64,000 nt of DNA. It comes from Pycnococcus provasolii (taxonomy: Eukaryota > Chlorophyta > Pseudoscourfieldiophyceae > Pseudoscourfieldiales). Made by a program: the position numbers and the translations under genes. The DNA lies in assembly GCA_049487715.1 (NCBI GenBank), contig CP150575.1, positions 372,001 through 436,000 of the forward strand. The letters run 5' to 3'. Each line of letters begins with the position of its first letter. Positions within the stretch are counted from its first letter, which is position 1. The notes beneath the pieces are model-generated. The model did no database searches, had not been told where the DNA came from, and worked only from the letters and a program-made list of their open reading frames with translations. Shown here piece by piece: positions 51,909 to 63,751 of the stretch.

Positions 51909-54900
51909 ATGGCGACGCCTTCTCATTATGCTCGTGGTGGTGGTGGTGGTGGTGGTGGTGCGGGTGGACCTGGTGGAGCTCAGCTTGTGTCTTGGACTAC
52001 TGCGTCTACGTCTACGTCTTCGCCGGGTATGCCGTCCGCATTGGTCTCTGGGCCTCTTCCGTCGTCGTCGGCGTCGGCGGCGGCGGTGGGTCCCCCCTAA
52101 GTCTCAGAAGGCGTCGTCGTCCCTACTGCCCGCTCTTCTCTCGCCGCGTGCTCCTGGTGGTGGTAATAGTGGTAACAACGGCGGCAATCTCGCAGGTGGT
52201 GTTTCGTTCGGGTCGTCCGTTCGAGTCAACGCGCACACGCACAGAGATAATACGCTGTCAGACTTTAAAGTCGGCCTGAGAAAAGGAACCACGCACAGTA
52301 GAAGTACACACGCCTTGCAAGGCTCAGCCGCCTCGGACCTACTGCTCGGCGGAGGATCAGCTAAGACAACACGCGGGAGGGCGACGCTCAGCTTCGTGCC
52401 TGGGGCGGCGCCGGCGTCCGCATCCGCGTCGTCCATGCACACAGCCGCGCCGCCGTCGCTCATGGGAACGCTAGCCTTCGCTGCATCCTTGAACGAGGAG
52501 GCTGTTCGCGCGGTGCACGATGTGCCCCTACGGGGCGGCGCGACGTTCGCCTGGAAAGCCGAGGAGGAGGTGAGCAGATTCAAGCCCAAGCAGCACAAGC
52601 AACGGAGAAAAAACAACGTCGTGCCGCCGCTCAAAATGCCGCCGCCAGACCACTTCCTTAGCCGTACAGAAGAAGACGACAGAAACAGACCATCTCCGAC
52701 GTCAAATAAAACGGCGGCGACACACGTCGCGTCGCCGGCGCAGCCCAGTACTCGCTCAGTCACCTCCATGCAAGGTGGCGGCGATGGAGGAGGAGGTGGT
52801 GGTGTTGGTTTCGATAGAAGTGGCGGCGCGGTCACAGCTAAGGCTCACAAGCAAGGCAGCACCTCGAGGTTCAAGCCGGGTCCGACGATGGGTCGGAAGA
52901 ATCTAAATAAACTCGTGGACGGCATCGAGCATAACTTCGGGATACAGAAAGTGCTCGAAGCCATCAATAGAGAGAATGGCAACATGAGCGACGTGCTCGG
53001 GCAGATACGGATGCTGCCCTCAGCAGACGAGCTGCGCAACTTGCACAACAGCGTGACTGAGCACGTGAATCAACAGGACCCAGGCGGCCACTTCGTGCCA
53101 CGTGCGCCACCAGCCGCAATTGCGCTCGACGAAATTCACAAGATGATCCAATTGTACGTCATCGGCTTCAATGCCATGGTTGAAACTCTCGTCACGCGAG
53201 CCAGCGGCGCGCCGTCAATCAAGCAGGCGACTATGGCAAGTCCAGATAGAGTGCAGCACACCATCACGCAAATATGGGTATGCTTCCTGTCTTGCATAGA
53301 GGCGTCAATTCTCTCCGACTTTAAGAGTGAGATTGCGAATGCACTCGACGACATGAAGAACGAGAACGACATGCTGAAGCAAAAGGTGGAGAGTGTCGAG
53401 CACAGCTCGAGTCTCCTTGCCGCTGGGCAAAATGCGCAGATCGCAGTCCTCGCACAGATGCGCGATGAGGCCAACCGCATCGCCGTGGAGAAGGGCGAAG
53501 CGCAGACACGCGAGGCTGTTGCCGCTGAGGCCATGGCAAGGATCAAGAGGCAGCTTGGCAAGGCGCTTGACGACAATCGTGCGGCGGAGACTGAGCTTCA
53601 GGACCTCGCCATCATGCCCACTCGTCTGCTCGACATGGCCCGCCGCGTTGGAGATGCCACAGTCACCACGGTGGAGCTTGAGGAGAGCGTCGTATCGCTG
53701 CGCGCATCGAAAGAGGAGGCGATCAAGCGGCGTGATGTGGAGAAGGAACGCGGCGATGCCCTATCGCACGAGCTTGCGACGCTGCAAAATGAGAAGAGTA
53801 AATTGGAGAAGCATTGTACGACTATCGAGTCGGAGATTGGAAAGTTGAAGCTCGAGAAAGAATCGATGGACATAAAAATTCAATTTCTTGAGAACCAGGT
53901 GCAGGAGCACGGCCAGGACAAAGATAAGAATTCAGAGCTTACGCAAGAATTGTCGAAGAGAGCCAATGCACAGAAGTTTATGAATGCTGCGCTGCGCTCG
54001 CAGCTGAATGAGATGAAGTTCAAGCTGCAGCACGAAGAAATGAGAGCTCAGGCTAGCGAGCATCAGGCAGGAGCGGAGAAGATGGTCAACGAATCGCTTC
54101 GGGGGGATCTGCGCAGTGTGCACAGCCGCCTCGCGAAAGCGATCTCTGACGGAGAGCAACGCGAGACTGAGCAACGCGAGCGCGCGGACCTGGCGGAGAT
54201 GAAGGTTACGTACCTGGAGGAGGAAATTCAATATCTCAAGAGCACTTACGAGAATTCTGAAGATCAACTCGTCGGGTCATACTCTGCGAGAATGCAGGAG
54301 TACGAGGACACGATTGAGGATTTGAAGGAGAAGCTTGGACAGGCTCGGAAGCATCTCGAGGATATGACAGTGGAGCTACAGGAGACGAAGCATGCGGCAG
54401 AGGCGGCAAGTGAGCGGGAGGCTGCTCATCACTGCACCGAGGTAGGCGTCCTGAAAACTATCATCTACCAACTGGAATGCAACATGGCGGAGGGAAGCGA
54501 TAAGGCGACAAAAGCGATTTACGAAATTGCACGCATTGCGCAAGGTCAGCTTGGCGAACAGAAGAAGAAGGTGGAAAAATTGAACCGCGATGTGCTCGAG
54601 CGAGACACTCAGGCGGAGGCGCTAAAGAAGCAAATTCGCATGGATGCAAAACGAGTCAAGGAGGCGGAAGCTGCGGAGAAGCGATTTCGAGAGGAGATCA
54701 GGGTGCTGCAGAAAGTAGTCGATGAGGCAAGCTCACGCGAGGAGGCTCTAAAGGAGCAGATGCGTGAGCTGCAGGAAGAACTGATGCAAGCACAAGCAGA
54801 AGGAATGGAGTCCAAGGCTACCATCGAGAGATTGGAAGATGAGCTGGAAGACCTTCGCTCACTGTATGAAGATGCCAAGGAAGAGATTGAGCGTCTCAAG

Positions 54901-57900
54901 CAGGAATTTGCGGAGCGCGAGCAGGAGCTGTTAGAAGCCCAACGAGGTGCTCAGGAAGCTGCAGAAATGGCAATGGCTCAAATTGAGGAGATGTTCAAAT
55001 CGAACGAGCAGGCGTTGGCCGAAGCGGAGGCGAAAATAAAGGAAGCTGAGGAGGCTGAGGCGCGGGCAAAGGCAGAAGCTGAGGAGACTGCGGCGAGGGC
55101 GGAAGCTGACGCTCGGGAGGCTGCGGCGAGGGCGGAAGCTGAGCTTCGAGATGCTACGGCCAGGGCAGAAGCGGATGCTATGGCTAAAATGCAAGCTGGG
55201 GCTACAACCGGGCCAGAAGTTGTGAAGGAAGTGAAGACAGCTGAGCCTGAGCCTGAGCCTGAGGAAGTTGCTCAGGATGATCGTCCTAAGGTAACATTTA
55301 AGCAGAAAGGAGGGCAGATCGCAGAAGCAAAAAAGAATACTCGCCTGATACAAGATGGTTCCAACGCATTTGAAAGAATTGCAAAAGATGTTCAACAAGA
55401 CTGGCTTGATAATGAAAAGAATCTCTCTGAGAACAAGCCTATAAAACTTCATCATCATTCACATGGACATTTCGATCCAGAAAGTGGCGAAGTCGATCTT
55501 CATCCAGACATTGTTCACCACGATAAGGCAGTGGCTGTTCAAGACGACGACGACGACGACGACGACGAGGCAAAGCCTGCTCCTCACTTTGAATGGGTCG
55601 AAGAGATCAAAGATCCTAATGAAGACCATCACTATATTTATCATCCAAAGGCTGAGGGTAGCGTCGACCAACATGAGGGTAAGTTGGATCACCATGAACA
55701 TCACGAGGGCCATCATCACCGCCACCACGAGGGTGGTACCAGTGACGACGGCCATCATCACCATCACCACCACCATCATCATCATCATGGTCATCACGAA
55801 GGAGAGCATTCACACCACCACCATCATCATGGTCATCACGAAGGACATCATCACCGCAAACCACCTCGCACAGGATCGTTCCAACGTGGACATTCCGATT
55901 CGCCAAGAAGTTCGTCCACAGCAGCGATCCCTGGCATGAATGCTCTCACAAAAATGGTGCATAAGACGCAACATCAGCAGGGAGTGGTTGATGCGATGCT
56001 TACTCATATAAAGCATGCAGAGGAGGTCATTCCCCATGCAGAGAGTGGATTCGAGAGGCACGAAGCTGTGTTGCCCACAGTGTTGCCCACAGCCGCATCT
56101 GAAGATGAAGCCGCTGCCGCGATCGCTGCCGCTGAGGCACCTCCCGCGCCGGAGCCATCAGTCGCCGCACCTGCACCTGCACCCGCACCGGAAGCCGCTG
56201 TCGTGGTCGCCGCCGCTGAGGCACCTCCCGCGCCGGAGCCATCAGCCGCGGCACCCGCACCTGCACCCGCACCGGAAGCCGCTGTCGTGGTCGCCGCCGC
56301 TGAGGCAGCTCCCGCGCCGGGGCCATCAGCCGCGGCACCTGCACCTGCACCCGCACCAGAAGCCGCTGTCGTGGTCGCCGCCGCCGAGGCAGCTCCCGCG
56401 CCGGGGCCATCAGCCGCCGCACCCGCACCTGCACCCGCACCAGAAGCCGCTGTCGTGGTCGCCGCCGCCGAGGCAGCTCCCGCGCCGGGGCCATCAGCCG
56501 CCGCACCCGCACCTGCACCCGCACCGGAAGCCGCTGTCGTGGTCGCCGCCGCCGAGGCAGCTCCCGCGCCGGAGCCATCAGCTGCCGCACCTGCACCCGC
56601 ACCGGAAGCCGCTGTCGTGGTCGCCGCCGCCGAGGCAGCTCCCGCGCCGGGGCCATCAGCCGCCGCACCTGCACCCGCACCCACACCTGCACCCGCACCG
56701 GAAGCCGCTGTCGTGGTCGCCGCCGCTGAGGCACCTCCCGCGCCGGAGCCATCAGCCGCGGCACCCGCACCTGCACCCGCACCAGAAGCCGCTGTCGTGG
56801 TCGCCGCCGCCGAGGCAGCTCCCGCGCCGGGGCCATCAGCCGCCGCACCCGCACCTGCACCCGCACCGGAAGCCGCTGTCGTGGTCGCCGCCGCCGAGGC
56901 AGCTCCCGCGCCGGGGCCATCAGCCGCGGCACCTGCACCTGCACCGGAAGCCGCTGTTGCCGTTGCCTCTCCAACAAGTGATTTGGAGCTTGGTACTGAG
57001 GAGGAACCAGCAACCGAAGAGCAATCATCTGAGAATTTGGAGTTACTAAGGGCGCCAAATCCATTCGCTCAACCTAAGCCACCCAGTGCCTCAAGACCAA
57101 ATACGGGCTCAACAGGTTCGCGTCCCAGCTCAAGGCCAGCTTCACGACCCAGCTCAAGGCCAGCATCACGACCCGTCTCAAGGAAAATCAGCAAGCCTAC
57201 TTTGGTAATGACTGAAGGGAAGCGAAAGGAAATGCTGGAAGCGGAGAAAATTCTGCAGAATCCGAAGGGAGACGCCGAAGAGCGCTCAATCGAGGAAGTG
57301 CTTGAGCTCGTGCATAAAGCTTCTGGCCACAGCTGGGCCGATATGTCCGTCTCGGAACGTCTAGACTCGCAGAGCAGCTTTACACAGAACATCCCAGGTG
57401 GTTCATCTATGCTCGATGCGGTACTCGACGGTGTTGGCATGCGCCACCTCCTGGATCGTAGAACGGTTGAATCAACGGAATTCCAAGATCGCGTTGTTAA
57501 GGCTGGATCGTCGCTACAAGCACTTGTCAAGGTGAATGCAGATCTAGAAATTGTTGAGAATAACATCAAGAAGACTGCGAAAGAAATTGAAGAGCTGCAA
57601 AGGGCGGTTGCAGAAGATCCACACGACCAGCAACGTGCATACAAGCTAAGGGTTTCGGAGCAACGCATGGCGGGAATACAAGCAAAGCGCGACAATCTTG
57701 GCGCCCGTCGTGTCAAGTTGGCGGCCAAAGCGCAGCGCCGCTACGTAGAGCTGACGCGCTTTGTTGCAGACGAACGGCGTGAAGAAGATCTTTCGGGATG
57801 GATGAAGTCTAGCGATGAATCGGAAGAAATGCCCGTTGATATTCAGATCGATGCCGTCTCTTTCGTTCGAAATATTCTAAATTTGGATTTGAATTCAGGC

Positions 57901-58857
57901 ATGTCAATGAATCGTGCACTGGAAGAAAAGCTTGATCTCGCTTCAGATTACGTGTCCCGCATTCCAGCTGCTCGAGTGAAACAGATTGCGAGTGTTGGGG
58001 CCTTTGCCGAGCTTTATAAGAAAGTGGCTACGTTGCCGGAATCGGCGAGAGAGCTGGTTGAGCTCGTTCACAAGCGCGGTGGGAAAAGGAACCTATGGGC
58101 AAAGGCCAATGTCATCGTGGCGGAGAAGCGTGGAAAGAAGAAAGCGAGTCCCTTTGATTTTGCGAATATGATGAAGTTACGCATGCAGGCGGCGCAGGAA
58201 GCCATCAAGGAAAAGGAGGCTCGTGAAGAGCGGGAAAAGAGGGAATTTGAGGAGAGGCGCATGCGTGAATTGGCGGCGGAGAAGGCAGAGCTGAGAGAAC
58301 AGATTCAGGAGGTGCGTAGATCTCTTGGCAATATCGAGGGTGAATTTGGTCCAACACTCGAATGGACGAAGTACGGGCCAGATAGCTTTGCGATTCAGCT
58401 TCCAAGCGGTGCAGGTCATTGGCACATGACCCAAAATAAGCTGCTGGTGATTCGTGGTGCGTCTAAGCCTTTCCCAGGGATCTGCTCCATCGCACCGGTC
58501 CAAACGGAGAGCGAGATTGAGGCTCGCGAGGTTGAGCTAGCTCGGCTACGCAAGATGCGCGACCTCTACGAGACGGGAGACCGCGTGGACAAGGATGTTC
58601 TCACGACGCGGCGACTCGAGAATTTGAACTGGCGCGACGGCACGTGGGGACAGCGCAATGGTTCACTTGACTGGCTGGCGCACCACGTTTTGGACCGCAA
58701 CAAGGCACAACTTGCCGCGTCCACACTGGACTTGAGCACCGTGGCCCCGGAGGAGCTGACGCCGAGGACTCTCGAAAATCAGCACGTTGGTTCTCATGCG
58801 AACAAGGTCCCGAAGACACTTGCCACGGTGATTGAGAAGAGTACAGCACAAAAGTAA
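51909..58857 (+). CDS. Very long coiled-coil protein with His-rich and Ala-Pro repeats (probable frameshift near start)
   Basis: About 2,315 residues, no known family. The most natural start is ATG 51909 (GGCCATGGCG; MATPSHYARGGGG), but that frame stops at 52098. The long frame is entered exactly if the C6 run at 52092-52097 were C5, so a homopolymer error or tiny intron is likely. In order: a Gly/Ser/Lys-rich disordered region; a helix-rich part (GRKNLNKLVDGIEHNFGIQK); a coiled coil from about 53310 to 55200; a His-rich, metal-binding-looking segment (55448-55862); about ten 26-28-residue Ala-Pro repeats (56105-56975); a Ser-Arg-Pro linker (57118-57185); and a C-terminal globular/helical region with another coiled coil (58190-58330). 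Possibly cytoskeletal or ciliary. TGTAA lies 7 bases past the stop. It converges with the SCAR/WAVE gene 39 bases away. Confidence 0.7.
55448..55862 (+). repeat. Histidine-rich coding segment
   Basis: CAT/CAC-rich stretch encoding several runs of His (up to 12) mixed with Gly and Glu, e.g. HHEGHHHRHHEG. Expected to bind metals such as Zn, Ni or Cu. Confidence 0.9.
56105..56975 (+). repeat. Coding minisatellite, ~84-bp units
   Basis: About ten units encoding EAAVVVAAAEAAPAPGPSAA plus a variable (AP)2-5 tail. Length varies in steps of 6 bp, and all six frames stay open across it. Confidence 0.95.
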
Positions 58858-58896
58858 ATATCTTGTAAAGAATAGGAAACCTTTTCGTAACACATT

Positions 58897-59287
58897 TTAA
58901 TCGCTGAATTCGGACTCGTCGTCGTCGCTATCGTAGTGCTGCGCCTGTCGAATCATATTCATTTTTTCGACGAGCGAAGTGACAGATGGAGACGCCGTCT
59001 CCGCTGGCTCCTCCGCGATGGTTTCCGGCGCATCAGCATTCTTCGGTCTCTTCGGCTCGAATGACAGCGTCATCTTGCGCAGACGGCGCGCGCTACCCTT
59101 GATCTGGTCCATAAGCTCCGTGTGCGAATCTTTCTTCCGTGCGGGCGCAGGTTTCGTCTTCTTCAAACCTTTGTTTGCAAGACGACTCTGCAATTCGGAC
59201 ATCATATCACCTGATCCACCACCTGCGTCCTTCTTAGGTGGCGGTGGCTTAGATTGAGCTATTTGCTTGTCTTTCTTGGGTGGTGGT

Positions 59288-59318
<31 letters not shown>

Positions 59319-60864
59319 GTGGCGGTGGTGGCGGTGGTGCTCGCGGCGGCGGCGGCGGAGCAGGAGGTGCGGAAGATGGTGGAGGAGGATTGGAATGCGG
59401 AAATGGTTCTGCATGCACCATCTCTGACATCGGCGGCGGTGGTGGTGCGAAGATGGGCGTTTGTGGTTGCTGCGGCAGCGGCGGCTGCGACTGCGGTGTT
59501 TGTCTCATCTGCATCTCAAGTGCCGATAGACGATCGCGAAGCGCGGCAATTTCTGCATCTTTTCGCAAGTCTCCATTGGCGGGGGCAGAAGCTTGCGTTG
59601 TTTGTCGGCTGTCTCTTCCGCCACCTTCGCCTTGCCCCCTTCCGATCCGGCGCAGCAGATGCACTGGAACTTCTGGTGGTGCTTGGCCACTTGGGCTCCA
59701 TGTCACCTCTTTCCGCTGCCGTGGCGATGCGGTGGTGAGCAACGTCCAGCTGGGCGCAGGTGGCATCGTCGTCGGCACATCCCCCTGCCGCGTGCTCGAT
59801 GCTGGCGTTCGCGGCGTTCCCCTGGGTGCAAGCTTTCTGAGAATTTCCGTCGGTAGCGGCGGTGGTGTTCGCGCGATCGAGGCAGCAGTAAAGTACGTGC
59901 TTGGCAAGCCGGGTGTGTGCGGCGCGACGTCGCGGACGTGGGGCACGTGCTGTGTCGCACGAGCTGGTTCGAGTGTGGAGGGAACCTCCAGCGGAGCATA
60001 CCGTGGCCTCGGTGCGTTGAGATGTGCTAAGGGAGGTGGCGTCGATGTTGTGTGGCCGTTGGTTGGTGTTGTGGCCTGTGCAACACTGACCGGCGAGGCG
60101 TCGTGTTGGTCTCGTACTGGCAGCGCTTGTGCGGCGGTAGGTGCACGCGGCCTTGCAAGCTCGTCGGGTGCTAGTGACGAGTACCGCCGTCTTGCGCTCG
60201 GCTGCGCGTTGGTAGTGAGCGTCGTTCGTGAGTTCTGCCGCCTCGCCTCGGCTCTGGCGGCGCGTTGCACTCTCTTCTCCTCCGCCTCTCGTGCCTTGAC
60301 GAGGTCGCGGTCGCGCAGGTACGCGGCGCGTATCAAACCAGGGTCGGAGTATGTGACTCTGCTGCTGAGTTCGAGTTTCTGCAAGCCTCTCGCACTTGCC
60401 GCCACCTCGTCGAGCTGGTCCAGCATGTCAAGTTCCGCGGGCGGCGGCACCGCCTCTTCTCTCCACGTTGCCCACGGTTTGCCTAGCGTGTCGTTGGTGA
60501 TGAGTTCTCGGTCGACGCCCGGCCCGCTGGGCATGCTCGCGTGCCATTCGACGGGCGGCGCGTGCGCGAGTCTAAGGACTGATGTTTCCGCGTCAATGGC
60601 CACGCGGAGCGCGTCGACGTCGGCGAGTGCAGCCTCTGCTCTCTCCGCGAGTTGCGACGTGCGAGTGGCCATATCCGAAACTCGCTCCGAGACGTTAGAG
60701 AAGGTGTCGTGCGCTAGTGTTGTGAGTGCGGCGAGGTCTCTCATGAGTGTGACCATGGATGAAGCTGATATGGCACATAAGACTGCCATAGGGGCGTGAT
60801 CCATGTCACTACTACTCAGAGGATCACCACTATGCATAGTGCATGACATTCCCAGATGATGCAT
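58897..60864 (-). CDS. SCAR/WAVE actin-nucleation promoting protein
   Basis: A 655-residue protein with the full SCAR/WAVE layout. The N-terminal SCAR homology domain (~25-180) has a helical region (LAALTTLAHDTFSNVSERVS) followed by VEWHASMP, DRELITNDTLGKPWATWREE, ELDMLDQLDEV and RVTYSDPGLI, which parallel the HPNxxxxxxLI, ECRxPPxLxxLDKFD and YSDPSFF pattern of the family. A long Pro-rich middle (poly-Pro near 59280-59340) suits profilin and SH3 binding. The C-terminus has a WH2 (TELMDQIKGSARRLRKM), a connector (LVEKMNMIRQAQHY) and an acidic tail (DSDDDESEFSD). The usual acidic-tail Trp is Phe here. It activates Arp2/3 downstream of Rac in the WAVE complex. Confidence 0.8.
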
Positions 60865-61013
60865 GAAACATGTTCCAGAGCATCAATGGTCGCTCACAGT
60901 ACAACATACGTCAGATAATCGTGCGGTACAACACACGATAAAGTTACAACCGGTGTTCTCGAACCAACGGGGGGGGGGCCCAGTGGGCAGTGCAGTGCAG
61001 TGCAGTGCAAAAG
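60865..61013. other. Divergent promoter spacer
   Basis: Short region between the SCAR/WAVE and poly(A)-polymerase-like genes, with a G9 run near 60970 and (GTGCA)n near 60985-61008. Nothing else seen. Confidence 0.4.
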
Positions 61014-61194
61014 CATTAGGGTATTAGGTTAGGGTTAGGGTTCGGGTTATTGGATTAGGGTTCAGGTGATCGGATTAGGGTTCGGGTGATCGGATTAGGG
61101 TTCGGGTTATTGGATTAGGGTTAGGGTTATTGGATTAGGGTTAGGGTTCGGGTGATCGGATTAGGGTTCAGGTGATCGGATTAGGGTTCGGGTT
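61014..61194. repeat. 20-bp telomere-derived minisatellite (TTAGGG words)
   Basis: About seven units of TTCGGGTKATYGGATTAGGG, one expanded to 26 bp, preceded by TTAGGGTTAGGG. It lies in the divergent promoter between the SCAR/WAVE gene and the poly(A)-polymerase-like gene and ends about 68 bases from the latter's ATG. Confidence 0.9.
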
Positions 61195-61261
61195 TTGCGT
61201 GTCTCGTTTCTTTTCTTTGTTCTGTTCTCTCTTCATAACTACGGTAGTTCCCCGTCATATC

Positions 61262-63751
61262 ATGACGCCTCCTCGCCCTCTGATGAGCGTGGCGGCGGCG
61301 TCGATGTCGATGTCGATGTCGATGTCGATGTCGAGTCCCTGGGTGAACAAGCTCATGAACAAGGCTTTATTCTCATGGACAATAACTACTACTTGTACTA
61401 GTAGTGGTGGTGGTGGTGGTGCTCTTCGTGGTGTCCACGGGTCTTCTCATCTGATTCGTCCTCGTTTGGTGTCTTCGTCCACGCTCAGATCTTTCTTCTC
61501 AGGAGGAGGATCAGCAAGTCTTCCTTTGGTTACATCCCTTCACAGATCCCACTTGCGCACCCCATGTGCAATGGGATGTTTGCGATCCTTATCGTCGTCG
61601 ACGACGCCAATATCTCAAAAAAAGGCAACCCGCACCGCCGCCGCGCCAAACGCCGGTAACGCGACGCATCCGGTGACGGATGCAAGAGACAGCTCATCAG
61701 CTGCCGCCGCCGCCGCCGCGATCGAAACCACGCACGACGACGACGCAGCGCCCCCAACGTCGTCGTCGTCGTCGTCGTCAACCGCGGCACCTACAGCCTC
61801 GCGCACGCTCGACGAAGAGACCATGCAAGTCGTCAGGCAGAGACTGCACACCATGACCAACAGGTGCCTCGACGGGCCCACGTGGGGACTGCTCAGCTTT
61901 CTGCACTCGGCGGGACACCACGTCTACCTCGTCGGCGGCACCGTGCGCGACCTAGCCGTCGGCAGAACGCCCAAGGACATTGACGTGCTGACGTCTGCGT
62001 CACTAGACCAAGTGCAGCGCCTGTTTCACCGCAAGTCCTCGCAGACTGGCCTTACTACCGGAGACGGCAAGTCGACCATCATCCCGCTGATCATCGGAAA
62101 GAGACATCCCATCGTTCAGGTGTGGAGACAGACCAAGGGGCAAGGCGATTCGACGGACGGCACAGGCAAGGTACGCGAGCACTTGATGGACGTCAGCAGC
62201 TTCTACACAGACGCGGGCGTCGACGAAGTTCCTGGCTTCGACGATGAGAGCGTCACGACGACGCCTGAGCAGGGATATCCATGCCCTCCCGCGTCGAATG
62301 ACGCTGGATGGGCCAAGGCGCGAGCCGCCAATGCTAAAAGGCGCGACTTCACCGCCAACGCGCTTCTGTACGATCCCTTCAAAAATGAGCTCTTCGACGA
62401 CGTCGGTGGAGCCTACGACCTTCTCGTTCGCCGCGAGCTGCGGCCAGTCTCCGGCAGTGCCGCCACGTGCCTGTTCGAGGATCCGGCACGCATGCTGCGC
62501 GCCATGCGCTTCGCGAGCCGAACCGGCCTGCGGATATCTTTAGGTCTGCATCATGTGATTGCATCGAATGTGAACAAGCTCGCGAATCGTCTCGCCACTC
62601 CTCGATTCTCTCACGAGCTGCACATCATGTTGGCGTACGGTCACTCGGAACGCGCGCTGGACCTGATGATGGCGTACGGCTTGACGAACAACGTCGTGCC
62701 GATGCTCGACAAGTCAGTACGAACCTGCGAGGCGCTGGCTTTGAAGCGAGCGGACATGGCGAGGGGACGAATGGACGTCAGCGAGCTTTCAGATGATGAT
62801 CTCCCCAGCTGGAGGCAGATGAGACAGATCTCATTAGGCAAACTGGGGAATCAGCACAAGGATGCCTTGATGCACGATCCCACGGACAACTCAACGGAGA
62901 TGCTGCAGCGGCGCATCGAGATGCTCGACAGCGAAGCGGATGCGTTGGCCTATAAGCTTGAGCTTCTGGAGAAGGACGACCACACGTCGCTGGCGCGAAT
63001 GTGGCATGTGTCGCCGGATGCTGTGGAGAAGGCGATGCGGCTTTCGTTTGCGCGACGCGTGCTCCAAACCCTCGACGCTGGATGCGACATCAGGTCCCCG
63101 TGCAGTCCCGTTGAGTGGTTGGTTGCGCTCACCGCGCCGGTTGTGCTTGCGCAGCTGCACCACGCTGCCGCCATTTTCCCGCGCGCAGCTGCTGCTGCGG
63201 CGTCTCGCCGTGCTATTGTGAGCGTGAGCGAGAATCCGTCCACGGCGACTCTCGACAGCCTCGCCGCGGAGCGAAGCTACTTCGACGCGCTGAACAAGCT
63301 GTCAAATCGTTTGGACGTTCGCGCTCTCGACCGTCTTCTTACGAGCGAGACGGGCCGTCGAAAGTTGAGAATGGCTCAGAGAGGCAATCCCGAGGCGCTT
63401 CACCACGTCGTGGAGCAACTGTATGCGAGCGTTCTGAGCTTCACATTCATGCAGCTGGGCAAGAATGGTCCGGTGACCACGAATAACCGGATGATGAGGC
63501 AGGCGCACCGCATTTTTTCGGAATTTGGCAGCCTGTTTGCTGAGACGGCATCTTCGGATGCCCCTGACTTGGGTGCACTTGCGCTCGACACGGCGCGTCG
63601 TGCATGCGCTCCAGGTAACGTGGCGCCGAGCAAGCTGATGTTGACGTACCGTTGCTTGGACATGCTGAATCGCAGCCTGTTCTCGCAGGAAATTGCGTCG
63701 GTGTCACGCGAGGTTAAGAGACTCCTGAGCCTCGACGCCGACGCAGTGTAG
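61262..63751 (+). CDS. Bacterial-type poly(A) polymerase / tRNA nucleotidyltransferase family protein
   Basis: About 829 residues from ATG 61262; upstream codons lie in the repeat block. The basic Ser/Met-rich N-terminus ((SM)n from six TCGATG units) looks like an organelle targeting peptide. The class II nucleotidyltransferase head: YLVGGTVRDLAVGRTPKDIDVLT with the DxD metal site (~225-245), RRDFTANALLYDP (~360), and EDPARMLRAMRFASRTGLRIS. The last reads more like PcnB poly(A) polymerase than CCA-adding enzymes, and SHELHIMLAYGHSERALDLM resembles its neck. The C-terminal 350 residues are helical and divergent. Plant and algal relatives act in plastids or mitochondria, tailing RNA for decay or adding CCA. 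TGTAA lies 9 bases past the stop. Confidence 0.85.
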   Translation: MTPPRPLMSVAAASMSMSMSMSMSSPWVNKLMNKALFSWTITTTCTSSGGGGGALRGVHGSSHLIRPRLVSSSTLRSFFSGGGSASLPLVTSLHRSHLRTPCAMGCLRSLSSSTTPISQKKATRTAAAPNAGNATHPVTDARDSSSAAAAAAAIETTHDDDAAPPTSSSSSSSTAAPTASRTLDEETMQVVRQRLHTMTNRCLDGPTWGLLSFLHSAGHHVYLVGGTVRDLAVGRTPKDIDVLTSASLDQVQRLFHRKSSQTGLTTGDGKSTIIPLIIGKRHPIVQVWRQTKGQGDSTDGTGKVREHLMDVSSFYTDAGVDEVPGFDDESVTTTPEQGYPCPPASNDAGWAKARAANAKRRDFTANALLYDPFKNELFDDVGGAYDLLVRRELRPVSGSAATCLFEDPARMLRAMRFASRTGLRISLGLHHVIASNVNKLANRLATPRFSHELHIMLAYGHSERALDLMMAYGLTNNVVPMLDKSVRTCEALALKRADMARGRMDVSELSDDDLPSWRQMRQISLGKLGNQHKDALMHDPTDNSTEMLQRRIEMLDSEADALAYKLELLEKDDHTSLARMWHVSPDAVEKAMRLSFARRVLQTLDAGCDIRSPCSPVEWLVALTAPVVLAQLHHAAAIFPRAAAAAASRRAIVSVSENPSTATLDSLAAERSYFDALNKLSNRLDVRALDRLLTSETGRRKLRMAQRGNPEALHHVVEQLYASVLSFTFMQLGKNGPVTTNNRMMRQAHRIFSEFGSLFAETASSDAPDLGALALDTARRACAPGNVAPSKLMLTYRCLDMLNRSLFSQEIASVSREVKRLLSLDADAV

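Noticed and set aside
56004-57064. Two or three extra long frames across the Ala-Pro minisatellite
   Set aside because: The repeat unit is a multiple of three without stops in any frame, so all frames stay open. Only the long protein's frame extends beyond the repeat on both sides.
61172-61261. N-terminal extension of the poly(A)-polymerase-like gene from a GTG
   Set aside because: It begins inside the telomere-derived minisatellite without an ATG.
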